Below, piece by piece: positions 5,783-12,684 of a stretch of DNA of 14,971 bases. Numbering within the stretch: the stretch's first letter is position 1; the number at the start of each line of letters is the position of its first letter. This stretch comes from Spirochaetia bacterium (GTDB lineage: Bacteria > Spirochaetota > Spirochaetia > Treponematales > Breznakiellaceae). The notes under the pieces were generated by a model. That model was not told the DNA's origin. It worked only from the letters and a program-made list of their open reading frames with translations, and made no database searches. Where the stretch lies: the NCBI GenBank assembly GCA_025997715.1, contig BNUY01000073.1, positions 1-14,971 on the forward strand, written 5' to 3'. The position numbers and the translations under genes are program-made.

Positions 5783-6583
5783 ATGCAAGCGAAACGAATA
5801 ATTCCATGCCTGGATGTGGACGATGGGCGGGTAGTAAAGGGCGTTAAGTTCAAGGGCATCCAGGACGCCGGGGACCCGGTGGAGCTGGCACGGCGCTACA
5901 ACGATCAGGGGGCGGACGAGCTCACCTTCCTGGACATCGGGGCTTCCTATAAAAGCCGGGCTACCCTGTTGGATGTTGTCCGCAGGGTTGCTGCGGAGGT
6001 GTTCATCCCCCTCTGTGTGGGCGGCGGCATACGCACCGTGGAGGATATGCGGGAGGCCATGAACGCCGGGGCGGACAAGGTTTCGGTTTGCACCTCGGCG
6101 CTGCAAGCCCCCCAACTCCTTGCGGACATGGCCCGCGCCTACGGCAGCCAGTGTGTGGTGCTGTCCATTGACGCCGCCCGCGCCGGGACTGCCCCCGATG
6201 GCAAGCCCTGCTGGCACGCCTATTCCCACGGCGGCCGTGAGGACACGGGGCTGGACGCGGCGGCCTGGGCGATACGGGCGGTGGAACTGGGGGCGGGGGA
6301 AATACTCCTCAACTCCATCGACGCCGACGGGACCGGGGCGGGCTACGACCTGGAATTGACCCGGGCCATCCTGGAGGCCGTCCCGGTTCCGGTAATCGCC
6401 TCGGGGGGGGCGGGGAATCTGGACCAGATAGCAAATGTGCTGCTGCCGCCGGGGGGACAAAGCGGTGACCAATGGGGCAATGCTGATGCAGCCCTGGTAG
6501 CATCACTGCTGCACTTTGGGAGGACCACGATCCCGGAAATAAAAAAATATGCCGAATCGAAAGGAGTGTGCGTCAGATGGTAA
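5783..6583 (+). CDS. hisF: Imidazole glycerol phosphate synthase, cyclase subunit
   Basis: HisF is a (beta-alpha)8 barrel that uses ammonia from HisH to convert PRFAR into imidazole glycerol phosphate and AICAR. Catalytic Asp11 (RIIPCLDV) and Asp130 (LSIDA) fall exactly at the positions known from Thermotoga HisF. GGGIRT (80-85), [10 protein letters not shown] (180-189) and VIASGGAG (204-211) are the phosphate-binding loops. Two oddities: VSVCTSA (100-106) replaces the common VSINTAA, and a proline/glycine-rich insertion lies around 221-233 before [13 protein letters not shown]. The last bases carry the hisA ribosome binding site, and the stop overlaps the hisA start by seven bases. ATG 5783 is preceded by a G-rich run (GGGGG, 5771-5775). 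Confidence 0.95.
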   Translation: MQAKRIIPCLDVDDGRVVKGVKFKGIQDAGDPVELARRYNDQGADELTFLDIGASYKSRATLLDVVRRVAAEVFIPLCVGGGIRTVEDMREAMNAGADKVSVCTSALQAPQLLADMARAYGSQCVVLSIDAARAGTAPDGKPCWHAYSHGGREDTGLDAAAWAIRAVELGAGEILLNSIDADGTGAGYDLELTRAILEAVPVPVIASGGAGNLDQIANVLLPPGGQSGDQWGNADAALVASLLHFGRTTIPEIKKYAESKGVCVRW

Positions 6584-7857
6584 TAGCATCGATAGATATA
6601 CAGGGAGGCAAGGTCGTCCAGCTTAAACAGGGTTCAGAATTAGTGTTGCAGCGGGATAACGCCGCAGAACTGGCGGAGGAATTTGACCGCTATGGCGAGG
6701 TTGCGGTGATAGACCTGGACGCCGCCATGGGCAAAGGCAGTAACCTTGAGCTTATCAAACCCCTGCTCCGTAGGGCGCAGTGCAGGGTAGGCGGCGGCAT
6801 CAGGAAAGCCGAACAGGCAAAGGAACTGGTGAGCCTTGGGGCGCAGAAGATCATCCTGGGGTCCCAGGTATTTCGCGGCCCCGGCGGGGAATTCGCCGTT
6901 AATATTGCTTTTCTTGAATCCCTGGTTAAAACGATAGGCCGTGAACGGATCATCGTGGCGGTGGATGCTAAGAGCAGCGGCGCGGGAAACTACGGGATAG
7001 TGGTGGACGGCTGGAAAACCCCCACCGGCCTGGACCTTATTGACGCTGCAAAGGCGGTGGAGCCCTACGCTGCGGAACTCCTCTTTACCTGCGTGGACCG
7101 TGAGGGCACCATGACCGGCATCGACCTTGCCCCGGTAGAAAGACTGCGGGCGGCGGTCTCCTGCAGCATTACTGCCGCAGGCGGCGTCTCCACCCTGGCG
7201 GAAATCGAAGCGTTGGCCGCCCTGGACTGCGATGTCCAACTCGGCATGGCCCTCTACACCGGCAAGATTTCCCTGGCCGATGCCTTTATCGCCTCCCTCA
7301 ACTGGAAAAAAGCCGGTGAGCTCATCCCCGTAATCGCCCAGTCCCCGGACGGCCAGGTCCTGATGACCGGCTTTGCCGACCGGGAAGCGGTGACCGAAAC
7401 CTTCAAGCGGCAGAGCCTCTGTTTCCATAGCCGCACCCGGAACAAGCTCTGGATGAAGGGTGAAACTTCGGGGCACACACTAAAGCTGCTGCACCTCCGG
7501 GCCGACTGCGACCGGGACGCCCTCCTTGCGGTGGTGGAGCCCGCCGGTCCCGCCTGCCACACCGGGGCCTACACCTGTTTCGACACCGGCCGCCGCTACA
7601 CCTGGGAATATCTCCAGGCCATCATCGCCGAACGGTTCCGCAACCCCGCACCCGGTTCCTATACCGCGACCCTGGATGACGAACTGGTCCGGGAAAAGGT
7701 GCTGGAGGAGGCCGAGGAGGTCTGCACCGCCAAAACCCACGACGAGATTGTCTGGGAAGCGGCGGACCTATTGTACTTCACCACCGCCCTGATCACCCGC
7801 GCCGGGGTAACCGTGGGGGAAGTGCTGGACGAACTGGATAGAAGGCATAAGAAATGA
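6577..7857 (+). CDS. hisA-hisIE: Trifunctional HisA-HisI-HisE fusion (ProFAR isomerase / PR-AMP cyclohydrolase / PR-ATP pyrophosphohydrolase)
   Basis: One 426-residue frame contains three enzymes. HisA (1-243) is a barrel with Asp7 (ASID) and Asp130 (IIVAVD) as the likely acid/base pair, plus [10 protein letters not shown] and TAAGGVST phosphate loops. HisI (about 244-337) has [20 protein letters not shown] (281-300), DCDRD (310-314) and [10 protein letters not shown] (326-335), with Zn cysteines 311, 327 and 334. HisE (about 345-426) has GSYTATL (360-366), LEEAEEV (376-382) and EAADLLYF (394-401), which bind Mg. Steps 2, 3 and 4 are thus on one chain, in reverse pathway order. HisIE fusions are common; fusion to HisA is not a standard arrangement I know. 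No stop or frameshift appears at the joint. ATG 6577 has AAGGAG (6561-6566); GTG 6568 is too close. The stop overlaps hisC (ATGA). Confidence 0.93.
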   Translation: MVIASIDIQGGKVVQLKQGSELVLQRDNAAELAEEFDRYGEVAVIDLDAAMGKGSNLELIKPLLRRAQCRVGGGIRKAEQAKELVSLGAQKIILGSQVFRGPGGEFAVNIAFLESLVKTIGRERIIVAVDAKSSGAGNYGIVVDGWKTPTGLDLIDAAKAVEPYAAELLFTCVDREGTMTGIDLAPVERLRAAVSCSITAAGGVSTLAEIEALAALDCDVQLGMALYTGKISLADAFIASLNWKKAGELIPVIAQSPDGQVLMTGFADREAVTETFKRQSLCFHSRTRNKLWMKGETSGHTLKLLHLRADCDRDALLAVVEPAGPACHTGAYTCFDTGRRYTWEYLQAIIAERFRNPAPGSYTATLDDELVREKVLEEAEEVCTAKTHDEIVWEAADLLYFTTALITRAGVTVGEVLDELDRRHKK

Positions 7858-8963
7858 GCAATTACTGGAACACTCGTACCAAAACGCTGTCCCCCTACGT
7901 CCCCGGCGAACAGCCCCGGGACCGGCAGTTCATCAAGCTGAACACCAACGAGAATCCCTACCCGCCGTCCCCCAAGGCGCTTGAGGCGATACGGGCGGTT
8001 ATTTCCGACGGTATTTCTGCCGGGGCGAGTCTCCGTCTGTATCCCGACCCTGAATGCCGGGAACTGCGGGAAGCCATCGCCGCCCGGTACAAGGTTACGT
8101 ACGACCAGGTCTTTGCGGGCAACGGTTCCGACGAAGTGCTGGCCTTTGCCTTCGGCGCATTTTTCAGCAGTGATACTGCGTTACCAATACTGTTTCCCGA
8201 CATAACCTATAGTTTTTATCCCGTCTATGCGGGTCTTTGGGATGTCCCCTTCCGTACTATTCCGGTAAAGGAAGATTTTTCCATTGATTACAAGGACTAT
8301 CTTATCCCCGCCGGCGGGGTGATTTTTCCCAACCCCAACGCCCCCACCGGCCGGGTTTTGCCGCCGGATGAAATACTGCGCATCGCGGCGTATCAGGAAA
8401 AACAGAAAAGGGTGCTGATTGTGGATGAAGCCTACGCCGCTTTCGGCGCCCGGTCGGTGGCAGGTGCGATAGAAGAATACCCAAACCTTCTTACGGTGCA
8501 TACCCTTTCCAAGTCCGCTTCCCTGGCGGGGCTCCGGGTGGGATTCGCCATAGGAAACGGGGCGCTCATCGAAGGGCTTTGCCGCATCCGGGATTCCTTC
8601 AACTCCTATACGGTGGACCGGCTTGCCCAGGCCGCCGCCGCCGCCGCACTCAGGGACACTGCCTACTATGACGGGACAACACAAAAGGTAATCGCCGCCC
8701 GGGAGCTGGCCGCTTCGGTACTCGGTAAACTGGGCTTTACGGTGATCCCTTCCGGGGCGAACTTCCTCTTTATCCGGTCCCCAAAGAAATCCGGCCCGGA
8801 TCTGTTCGCATTGCTCCGGGAACGGGGCATCCTGGTACGGCATTTCAACAAGCCCCGGATCGCCGATTTTCTCCGTGTTAGTATTGGTACGGATAAGGAG
8901 ATGGACGCGTTCCTTGCGGCCTGCATAGAAATAGAGGATGCCGCAAGCAGGAGGTTCCAATGA
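7854..8963 (+). CDS. hisC: Histidinol-phosphate aminotransferase
   Basis: This PLP enzyme transfers an amino group from glutamate to imidazole acetol phosphate, giving histidinol phosphate. Its 369 residues are of normal length for a fold-type I aminotransferase. The PLP Schiff-base lysine is Lys220 in TLSKSASLAGLRVG. NPNAPTG (160-166), VDEAY (190-194) and LRVSIGT (340-346, containing the substrate-carboxylate Arg) are also present. LNTNENPYPPSP (29-40) is the HisC N-terminal signature. The start overlaps the preceding stop as ATGA, so translation is coupled. Its stop overlaps the radical SAM start in the same way. Confidence 0.95.
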   Translation: MSNYWNTRTKTLSPYVPGEQPRDRQFIKLNTNENPYPPSPKALEAIRAVISDGISAGASLRLYPDPECRELREAIAARYKVTYDQVFAGNGSDEVLAFAFGAFFSSDTALPILFPDITYSFYPVYAGLWDVPFRTIPVKEDFSIDYKDYLIPAGGVIFPNPNAPTGRVLPPDEILRIAAYQEKQKRVLIVDEAYAAFGARSVAGAIEEYPNLLTVHTLSKSASLAGLRVGFAIGNGALIEGLCRIRDSFNSYTVDRLAQAAAAAALRDTAYYDGTTQKVIAARELAASVLGKLGFTVIPSGANFLFIRSPKKSGPDLFALLRERGILVRHFNKPRIADFLRVSIGTDKEMDAFLAACIEIEDAASRRFQ

Positions 8964-9817
8964 TCATCGGTTCTATAGAAAATCACCGTAGCCGCGAGGG
9001 GGGCGCCATGGTGTACCCCGTCTATTCCCGCCGTTCCAAGGGCCTTTCCCTAGGGATCAATCTTTTTCCGGATGCCAAGGTTTGTACCTTCGACTGTCCC
9101 TACTGTGAGGTCTTTCCGTTCAAGACGGATATTAGTTTTTCTGTGGGCACTATGACAGAAACACTGCGGGAAGTAATTGCTACGGCCGGCCCGGAGGAGG
9201 TGCGGGACATCTGTTTTTCCGGCAACGGGGAGCCCACGATTTCCCCCCATTTAAGTGCAGCCCTCCGAGCCGCCGCCCAAATCCGGAACGAGCTTGTCCC
9301 CAACGCGGCCCTGGTGCTCATCACCAACGGTACGGGCCTGCTCAATGAACAAACCTTTGAATTTCTGCGCAGCGCCGCAGCAGATCCGGAACCAACTGGT
9401 TCCATGGCACTAAAACTGTGGCTCAAACTGGACGCCGGTACACCGGACTGGTACGCAAAAATGGACCGTTCCGCCATCCCCTTTGACCGCCTCATCGCCG
9501 CGATAAAAGCCTTCGCCGCCTGCGCCCCCTTCACCATCCAGACCATGATCTGCGCCATAAACGGCGAGCCCCCTCCCGCAGCGGAAGCCGCCGCCTGGGA
9601 ACGCCTCGCCCTGGAACTGGCCGCCTCCGGTCACCTTACGGGCTTCCAGATCTACGGGAAGGCCCGCCCAAGCCCCGGAGACTACAAAGCAGAGCCTGCA
9701 ACCGCCTTGCCGGAAGCATTTCTCTTAGCGCGCGCCGACTCCCTCAAAGCCGTCCTGAACGCCGCAGCCATTCGGGGGCCGGACGGAACGCCTCTGCCGG
9801 TGGAAGTTTTCCCATGA
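8960..9817 (+). CDS. Radical SAM protein, COG0731-like
   Basis: A 285-residue radical SAM enzyme with CTFDCPYC (Cys42, 46, 49; CxxxCxxC) binding a 4Fe-4S cluster. The preceding YSRRSKGLSLGINLFP and the downstream SGNGEPT (87-93) and KLDAGTP (156-162) resemble COG0731, a family that includes archaeal wyosine synthetase. Bacterial members are poorly characterised, so the substrate is unknown. ATG 8960 overlaps the hisC stop (ATGA) and has a perfect AGGAGG (8949-8954). An internal ATG at 9008 also has a GAGGGG site upstream and would give a protein starting MVYPVYSRR, closer to some family members. Coupling to hisC makes it the last gene of the his operon, but no link to histidine synthesis is known to me. 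Confidence 0.8.
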   Translation: MIIGSIENHRSREGGAMVYPVYSRRSKGLSLGINLFPDAKVCTFDCPYCEVFPFKTDISFSVGTMTETLREVIATAGPEEVRDICFSGNGEPTISPHLSAALRAAAQIRNELVPNAALVLITNGTGLLNEQTFEFLRSAAADPEPTGSMALKLWLKLDAGTPDWYAKMDRSAIPFDRLIAAIKAFAACAPFTIQTMICAINGEPPPAAEAAAWERLALELAASGHLTGFQIYGKARPSPGDYKAEPATALPEAFLLARADSLKAVLNAAAIRGPDGTPLPVEVFP

Positions 9818-9838
9818 ACCGCTTCATTGTTTGTTACC

Positions 9839-10252
9839 CTACAAGGCGCGCCCTATCTGTTTGTCGCCGTGGACACCGACCAGGCACTGCCGGTTGCAGT
9901 CCACCATGATGTCCATATCTTCCAGAGGGATTGCCCCCAGGAGGATCTCCGGAGCGTTGGGCATTAACCAGGGCTGGCAGGTCATGGACCGGTCTTTCCA
10001 ATGTACCTCTACCGGCTCCGTTATTTGGCAGTTATCACCGTTACCATTTGCCAGATACGCCATCCGGTTTCCCTTAATCCGTAGCCCCAGGGCTTGCCGG
10101 ACGGTCTCGTTGATGATAAGCGTATCGGCGCCGGTATCCGCCACAACCTGTATGGTTGTTTCCCGGATTTCCGATTCCTTGATGTGTCCATCTTCAGCTC
10201 TGAAAATATCACCTACGTTTTTCAGGGTGATTTCGTCATACACAGTTCCCAT
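9839..10252 (-). CDS. Small retropepsin-like (clan AA) aspartic protease
   Basis: A 137-residue protein with VVADTGADTLIIN (36-48), whose Asp39-Thr-Gly is the catalytic triad of retroviral-type aspartic proteases. One DTG per chain means it must dimerise. The later hydrophobic stretch LLGAIPLEDMDIMVD (104-118) matches the second conserved core (ILG-like). There is no signal peptide or membrane segment, so it is probably cytoplasmic. The ATG is preceded by GGAGGT (about 10259-10264). Small proteins of this type are frequent in treponemes, but their substrates are unknown. A 5'-truncated paralogue lies at 14478-14783. It converges with the radical SAM gene, with only 21 bases between the stops and no obvious terminator hairpin. 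Confidence 0.8.
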   Translation of the reverse strand: MGTVYDEITLKNVGDIFRAEDGHIKESEIRETTIQVVADTGADTLIINETVRQALGLRIKGNRMAYLANGNGDNCQITEPVEVHWKDRSMTCQPWLMPNAPEILLGAIPLEDMDIMVDCNRQCLVGVHGDKQIGRAL

Positions 10253-10267
10253 TGTTTTACCTCCAGG

Positions 10268-10288
10268 TAATACGGCTGCGCCGCATTA
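10268..10288. repeat. Short inverted repeat upstream of the aspartic protease
   Basis: TAATACGGC (10268-10276) and GCCGCATTA (10280-10288) pair at eight of nine positions around a TGC loop. It lies in the 76-base gap between gpgS and the protease, just upstream of the protease ribosome binding site on the minus strand. No T tract follows it on either strand, so it is not a standard terminator. It could influence translation or be a regulator site. Confidence 0.4.
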
Positions 10289-10328
10289 CTCCAGTATACT
10301 TCAAAATATGCCGTCTAAGCTAACCCCT

Positions 10329-11327
10329 CTATTTCTTAAACTTTTCCCGATACTCCGCTATCTCAATAATCGGCGGCCGCTCCACCGGAGGTATCGTTGT
10401 CTTGATAACCCGGTGGCTGGAACCCTCGGCGCTGTCGTCCATTTCCAGAGCGATGTGGTTGCGTTCAGGGAGAACGTGATCTTCCAATTCGCGCAGTATT
10501 TCTGTTGCCCCGTATTTTTTAGCCCGCGCCAAAAAGGTGTTGAGGATACCGTAGGCCATCTTGCCCAGGGCGGCGGTGGTTTGGTTCCGGTGGATGCGCA
10601 GGTCCAGGTCAACCTGGGCCAGGGCTCCAATGCCCGAAAGCTGGAGTATGTCGATCAGGTGGCCCAGTTCCACCCCGTAGCCCACGGAGAAGGAAAGCTG
10701 CTCCAAAAGGCTCCGGCGGCCTGCGTATTCCCCGGAGAGGGGTTGGATGAGCCGGGCCAGCTCGGGGTAGAACAGGGAAAAGAGGGGCCGTACCAGGATT
10801 TCCGTGACCCTGCCGCCGCCTGAGGAGGAAATGCCCTTGGAGGAACGGATGGGGCGCTCGTAAAAAGATTTAACGTAGGCGATTTTGTCATCCTCAAGCA
10901 GGGGACCGATGAGGCCGTAGACGAACTTGGGGGCGATGTTGGAAATATCCGCGTCCACCCAGACTATGATGTCCCCCTCCAGAACGTAGAGGCTCTTCCA
11001 GAGGTTCTCCCCCTTGCCCCGGTAGGCGCCGTATTTGGGGAGAATGCTCTTGGAATCGAAGACCCGTGCGCCGAAGCGTTCCGCCACCTTCCGGGTATTG
11101 TCCTTGGAGGAGGAATCGATCACGACGATTTCGTCCAGCAGGGGGTAGCGTTCCATCAGTTCGGTGCGCATCACCAGAATTTCCTTGCCGATGGTGGCTT
11201 CCTCGTTCAGGGTGGGGAAGGCCAGGGAAATCTTGAGCCCCTTTTTTTCCTTCAGCGATACTAATCGTGCTATGTCGGAAAACCGGGAGTGGTGCCAGGT
11301 TCTTTGGAGCAGGGCGTCTTCATTCAT
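10329..11327 (-). CDS. gpgS: Glucosyl-3-phosphoglycerate synthase (GT81-type glycosyltransferase)
   Basis: GpgS transfers glucose from a nucleotide sugar to 3-phosphoglycerate, the first step to glucosylglycerate-type compatible solutes (and, in mycobacteria, to methylglucose lipopolysaccharide). The 332 residues show a GT-A fold: PTLNEEATIG (38-47), DEIVVIDSSSKDNT (65-78), GKGENLW (104-110), metal-binding DAD (125-127), SGGGRVTE (169-176), IQPLSGEYAGRR (194-205) and VGYGVELG (215-222). The GEYAGRR and GYGVE blocks are characteristic of GpgS rather than general GT2 enzymes. Its start overlaps the M20-like stop by eight bases, so the two are coupled. No GpgP phosphatase is in the window. Mannosyl-3-phosphoglycerate synthase activity cannot be excluded. 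Confidence 0.87.
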   Translation of the reverse strand: MNEDALLQRTWHHSRFSDIARLVSLKEKKGLKISLAFPTLNEEATIGKEILVMRTELMERYPLLDEIVVIDSSSKDNTRKVAERFGARVFDSKSILPKYGAYRGKGENLWKSLYVLEGDIIVWVDADISNIAPKFVYGLIGPLLEDDKIAYVKSFYERPIRSSKGISSSGGGRVTEILVRPLFSLFYPELARLIQPLSGEYAGRRSLLEQLSFSVGYGVELGHLIDILQLSGIGALAQVDLDLRIHRNQTTAALGKMAYGILNTFLARAKKYGATEILRELEDHVLPERNHIALEMDDSAEGSSHRVIKTTIPPVERPPIIEIAEYREKFKK

Positions 11328-12615
11328 GCAGACCGCCCATCTTTTTTATTAACGCTTCAATAAGCTGCCGGCCCTTCTCTATAGAAGCAATGTCGATGGT
11401 ATCCGAGTTCAGCCCCTCCCAGCCCTGGGCGATGCCGATGGAAAATGAGGGGATGCCCCGGTTGGAAAGGATGGCCGAAGGGTCTGCGCCGTTTTCCTCC
11501 CGTAGCCGGATGTGGAGGTCCTTCATGACGCCCCGGATAATCTTGAAAAGTTCCGAATTGTTGTTCTCTTCCCCCGCACGGCGGGCGCCCTCGCTGTAGT
11601 CTCCCACGGGGATAAAGGAGGTGATGTTTACCTCGGTTTTAATTTCCGAGGCGGCAGCCTGAGCCGAAGCCGTGGCAGAAGCCTGGGCAGAAGCCTTGGC
11701 AGTAGCCAATACGGTGTTCATGGCCATTTCCAGTTGAGCCCCGTCGGAGGATTCCAGCTCTATCTCCAGAATCCCCTCCCGGGGAGCGCGCCCAAAGCCC
11801 GCGCCCGCCTCAATGCGGCGTATATAGAAGCGGGTGGTTCCCTTGGAATCCCAGGTGATCCCCGAAAGTTTCCGTGCCGTACCGATGAGGGTATCCACCA
11901 CCAGGTTGGCGGTTTCGGGCTTCTCAGGGGGGATATCCGGCCCGTCCTCATCATCCTTCGCCGTCTCCGCCTGTTCCCGCCCCATGCTTACCCGGATACG
12001 GTAGATCCCCTGGGTGTTGGTGATCACCGAACCCAGGGTCAGCCCCCGGATGCCGATGGCCGCGCAGGGAAAATGGGAGGGATTGTCGGAGATGGAGAAG
12101 AATGCCCTGCCCTCGGGGTCGTCCAGGGAACCGGCGGCAAAGAGGAGTACCACGTCCCGACCGGATTGCAGCCGGTTTTCCATCAGGGACTCCGCAACGG
12201 AGAGGAGGGCGGCGCAGCCCAGGATATCCGCCAGCCCCGCGCCCCGGGCGTACCGGGCATCCAGCCGGGTAAGGCTTTCCAGGGGGTGCCAGTGCTTGGA
12301 GCCCATGTCGGAAAAGAGGAGCAGCGCCTGGATATCCTGGGGGGAATGGGCAACGATACGGACCAGGATGTTGCCATGATCGTCCATTTGAGGAACAATG
12401 CCCAGGTTTGCCAGGCGCTCCAGGATAAAGGCCGCCCGCTGTTCCTCTTGATGGGTAGGGGAGGGGATCTCCGCCAGACGCAGCGCATCCGCCAGCAGCC
12501 GGTCCGCCAGGGGGGAAGATGCGCTGCGGACAGGACTCAGCGCCTTGATGGCCTTTCCGGAAAGGGTATTGAGGTGGGGCACCAGCTTGTTGATAAACCG
12601 GAAAAAAACATTCAT
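11320..12615 (-). CDS. M20-family peptidase-like protein with altered metal site
   Basis: This 431-residue protein resembles M20 metallopeptidases: IPSPTHQEEQRAAFILERLANLGI (about 50-73, substrate/lid opening), DDHGNILVRI (78-87), then FSDMGS where H-x-D is expected, GAGLADILGCAALL (125-138) for the GxGxxDDKG block, and GSLDDPEGRAF (162-172) for the EExG block. Several zinc ligands are therefore changed, and it may be inactive as a classical dipeptidase. The inner part (about 205-340) is the dimerisation-like domain and contains an Ala/Ser-rich four-residue repeat (304-323). The start is uncertain: ATG 12615 fits a promoter ending two bases upstream; ATG 12660 and 12810 are longer options, the latter running into the divergent gene. 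It is translationally coupled to gpgS. Confidence 0.65.
   Translation of the reverse strand: MNVFFRFINKLVPHLNTLSGKAIKALSPVRSASSPLADRLLADALRLAEIPSPTHQEEQRAAFILERLANLGIVPQMDDHGNILVRIVAHSPQDIQALLLFSDMGSKHWHPLESLTRLDARYARGAGLADILGCAALLSVAESLMENRLQSGRDVVLLFAAGSLDDPEGRAFFSISDNPSHFPCAAIGIRGLTLGSVITNTQGIYRIRVSMGREQAETAKDDEDGPDIPPEKPETANLVVDTLIGTARKLSGITWDSKGTTRFYIRRIEAGAGFGRAPREGILEIELESSDGAQLEMAMNTVLATAKASAQASATASAQAAASEIKTEVNITSFIPVGDYSEGARRAGEENNNSELFKIIRGVMKDLHIRLREENGADPSAILSNRGIPSFSIGIAQGWEGLNSDTIDIASIEKGRQLIEALIKKMGGLHE
11651..11710. repeat. 12-bp tandem repeat inside the M20-like gene
   Basis: Five 12-base units run from 11651. The central ones are GCAGAAGCCTGG (11675-11686) and GCAGAAGCCTTG (11687-11698); the outer ones, GCCGAAGCCGTG, GCAGTAGCCAAT and GCGGCAGCCTGA, are more diverged. 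They keep the reading frame and encode a repeating ASA(Q/T/K)-like tetrapeptide on the minus strand. In-frame expansion is likely and the copy number may differ between strains. Confidence 0.8.
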
Positions 12616-12623
12616 CTGAACCA

Positions 12624-12653
12624 ATGATACGTTATTATGGCCGGATTGTCCAA
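12624..12653 (-). promoter_or_regulatory. Candidate promoter for the M20-like / gpgS genes
   Basis: On the minus strand TTGGAC (12653-12648) and TATCAT (12629-12624) are 18 bases apart. Transcription would start near 12617, two bases before ATG 12615, and no Shine-Dalgarno sequence is present. The -35 box overlaps that of the divergent promoter for the phosphatase gene. Confidence 0.45.
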
Positions 12654-12674
12654 TTTTCATTAACCATGTATTGT
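12646..12674 (+). promoter_or_regulatory. Candidate promoter for the CBS/PP2C phosphatase gene
   Basis: TTGTCC (12646-12651) and TATTGT (12669-12674) are separated by 17 bases, each matching four of six consensus positions. The predicted start is near 12681, four bases before ATG 12685, with no Shine-Dalgarno sequence between. It overlaps the leftward promoter, so the two may compete or share a regulator. Confidence 0.45.
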
Positions 12675-12684
12675 TGAGATATTG

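Noticed and set aside
5567..6472. Open frame of about 300 codons on the minus strand
   Set aside because: It is antisense to hisH and hisF, whose catalytic residues are intact, and it has no credible start or motif.
9845..9852. GGCGCGCC palindrome between the convergent radical SAM and protease genes
   Set aside because: It lies inside the protease coding end and is an ordinary 8-bp GC palindrome in GC-rich DNA.
9831..10823. Open frame of 330 codons on the plus strand
   Set aside because: It lies antisense to the aspartic protease and gpgS, both of which have recognisable family motifs and ribosome binding sites. Its own translation shows no domain.
11512..12627. Open frame of 371 codons on the plus strand
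   Set aside because: It is the antisense shadow of the M20-like gene in GC-rich DNA, with Gly/Arg/Gln-rich composition and no family resemblance.
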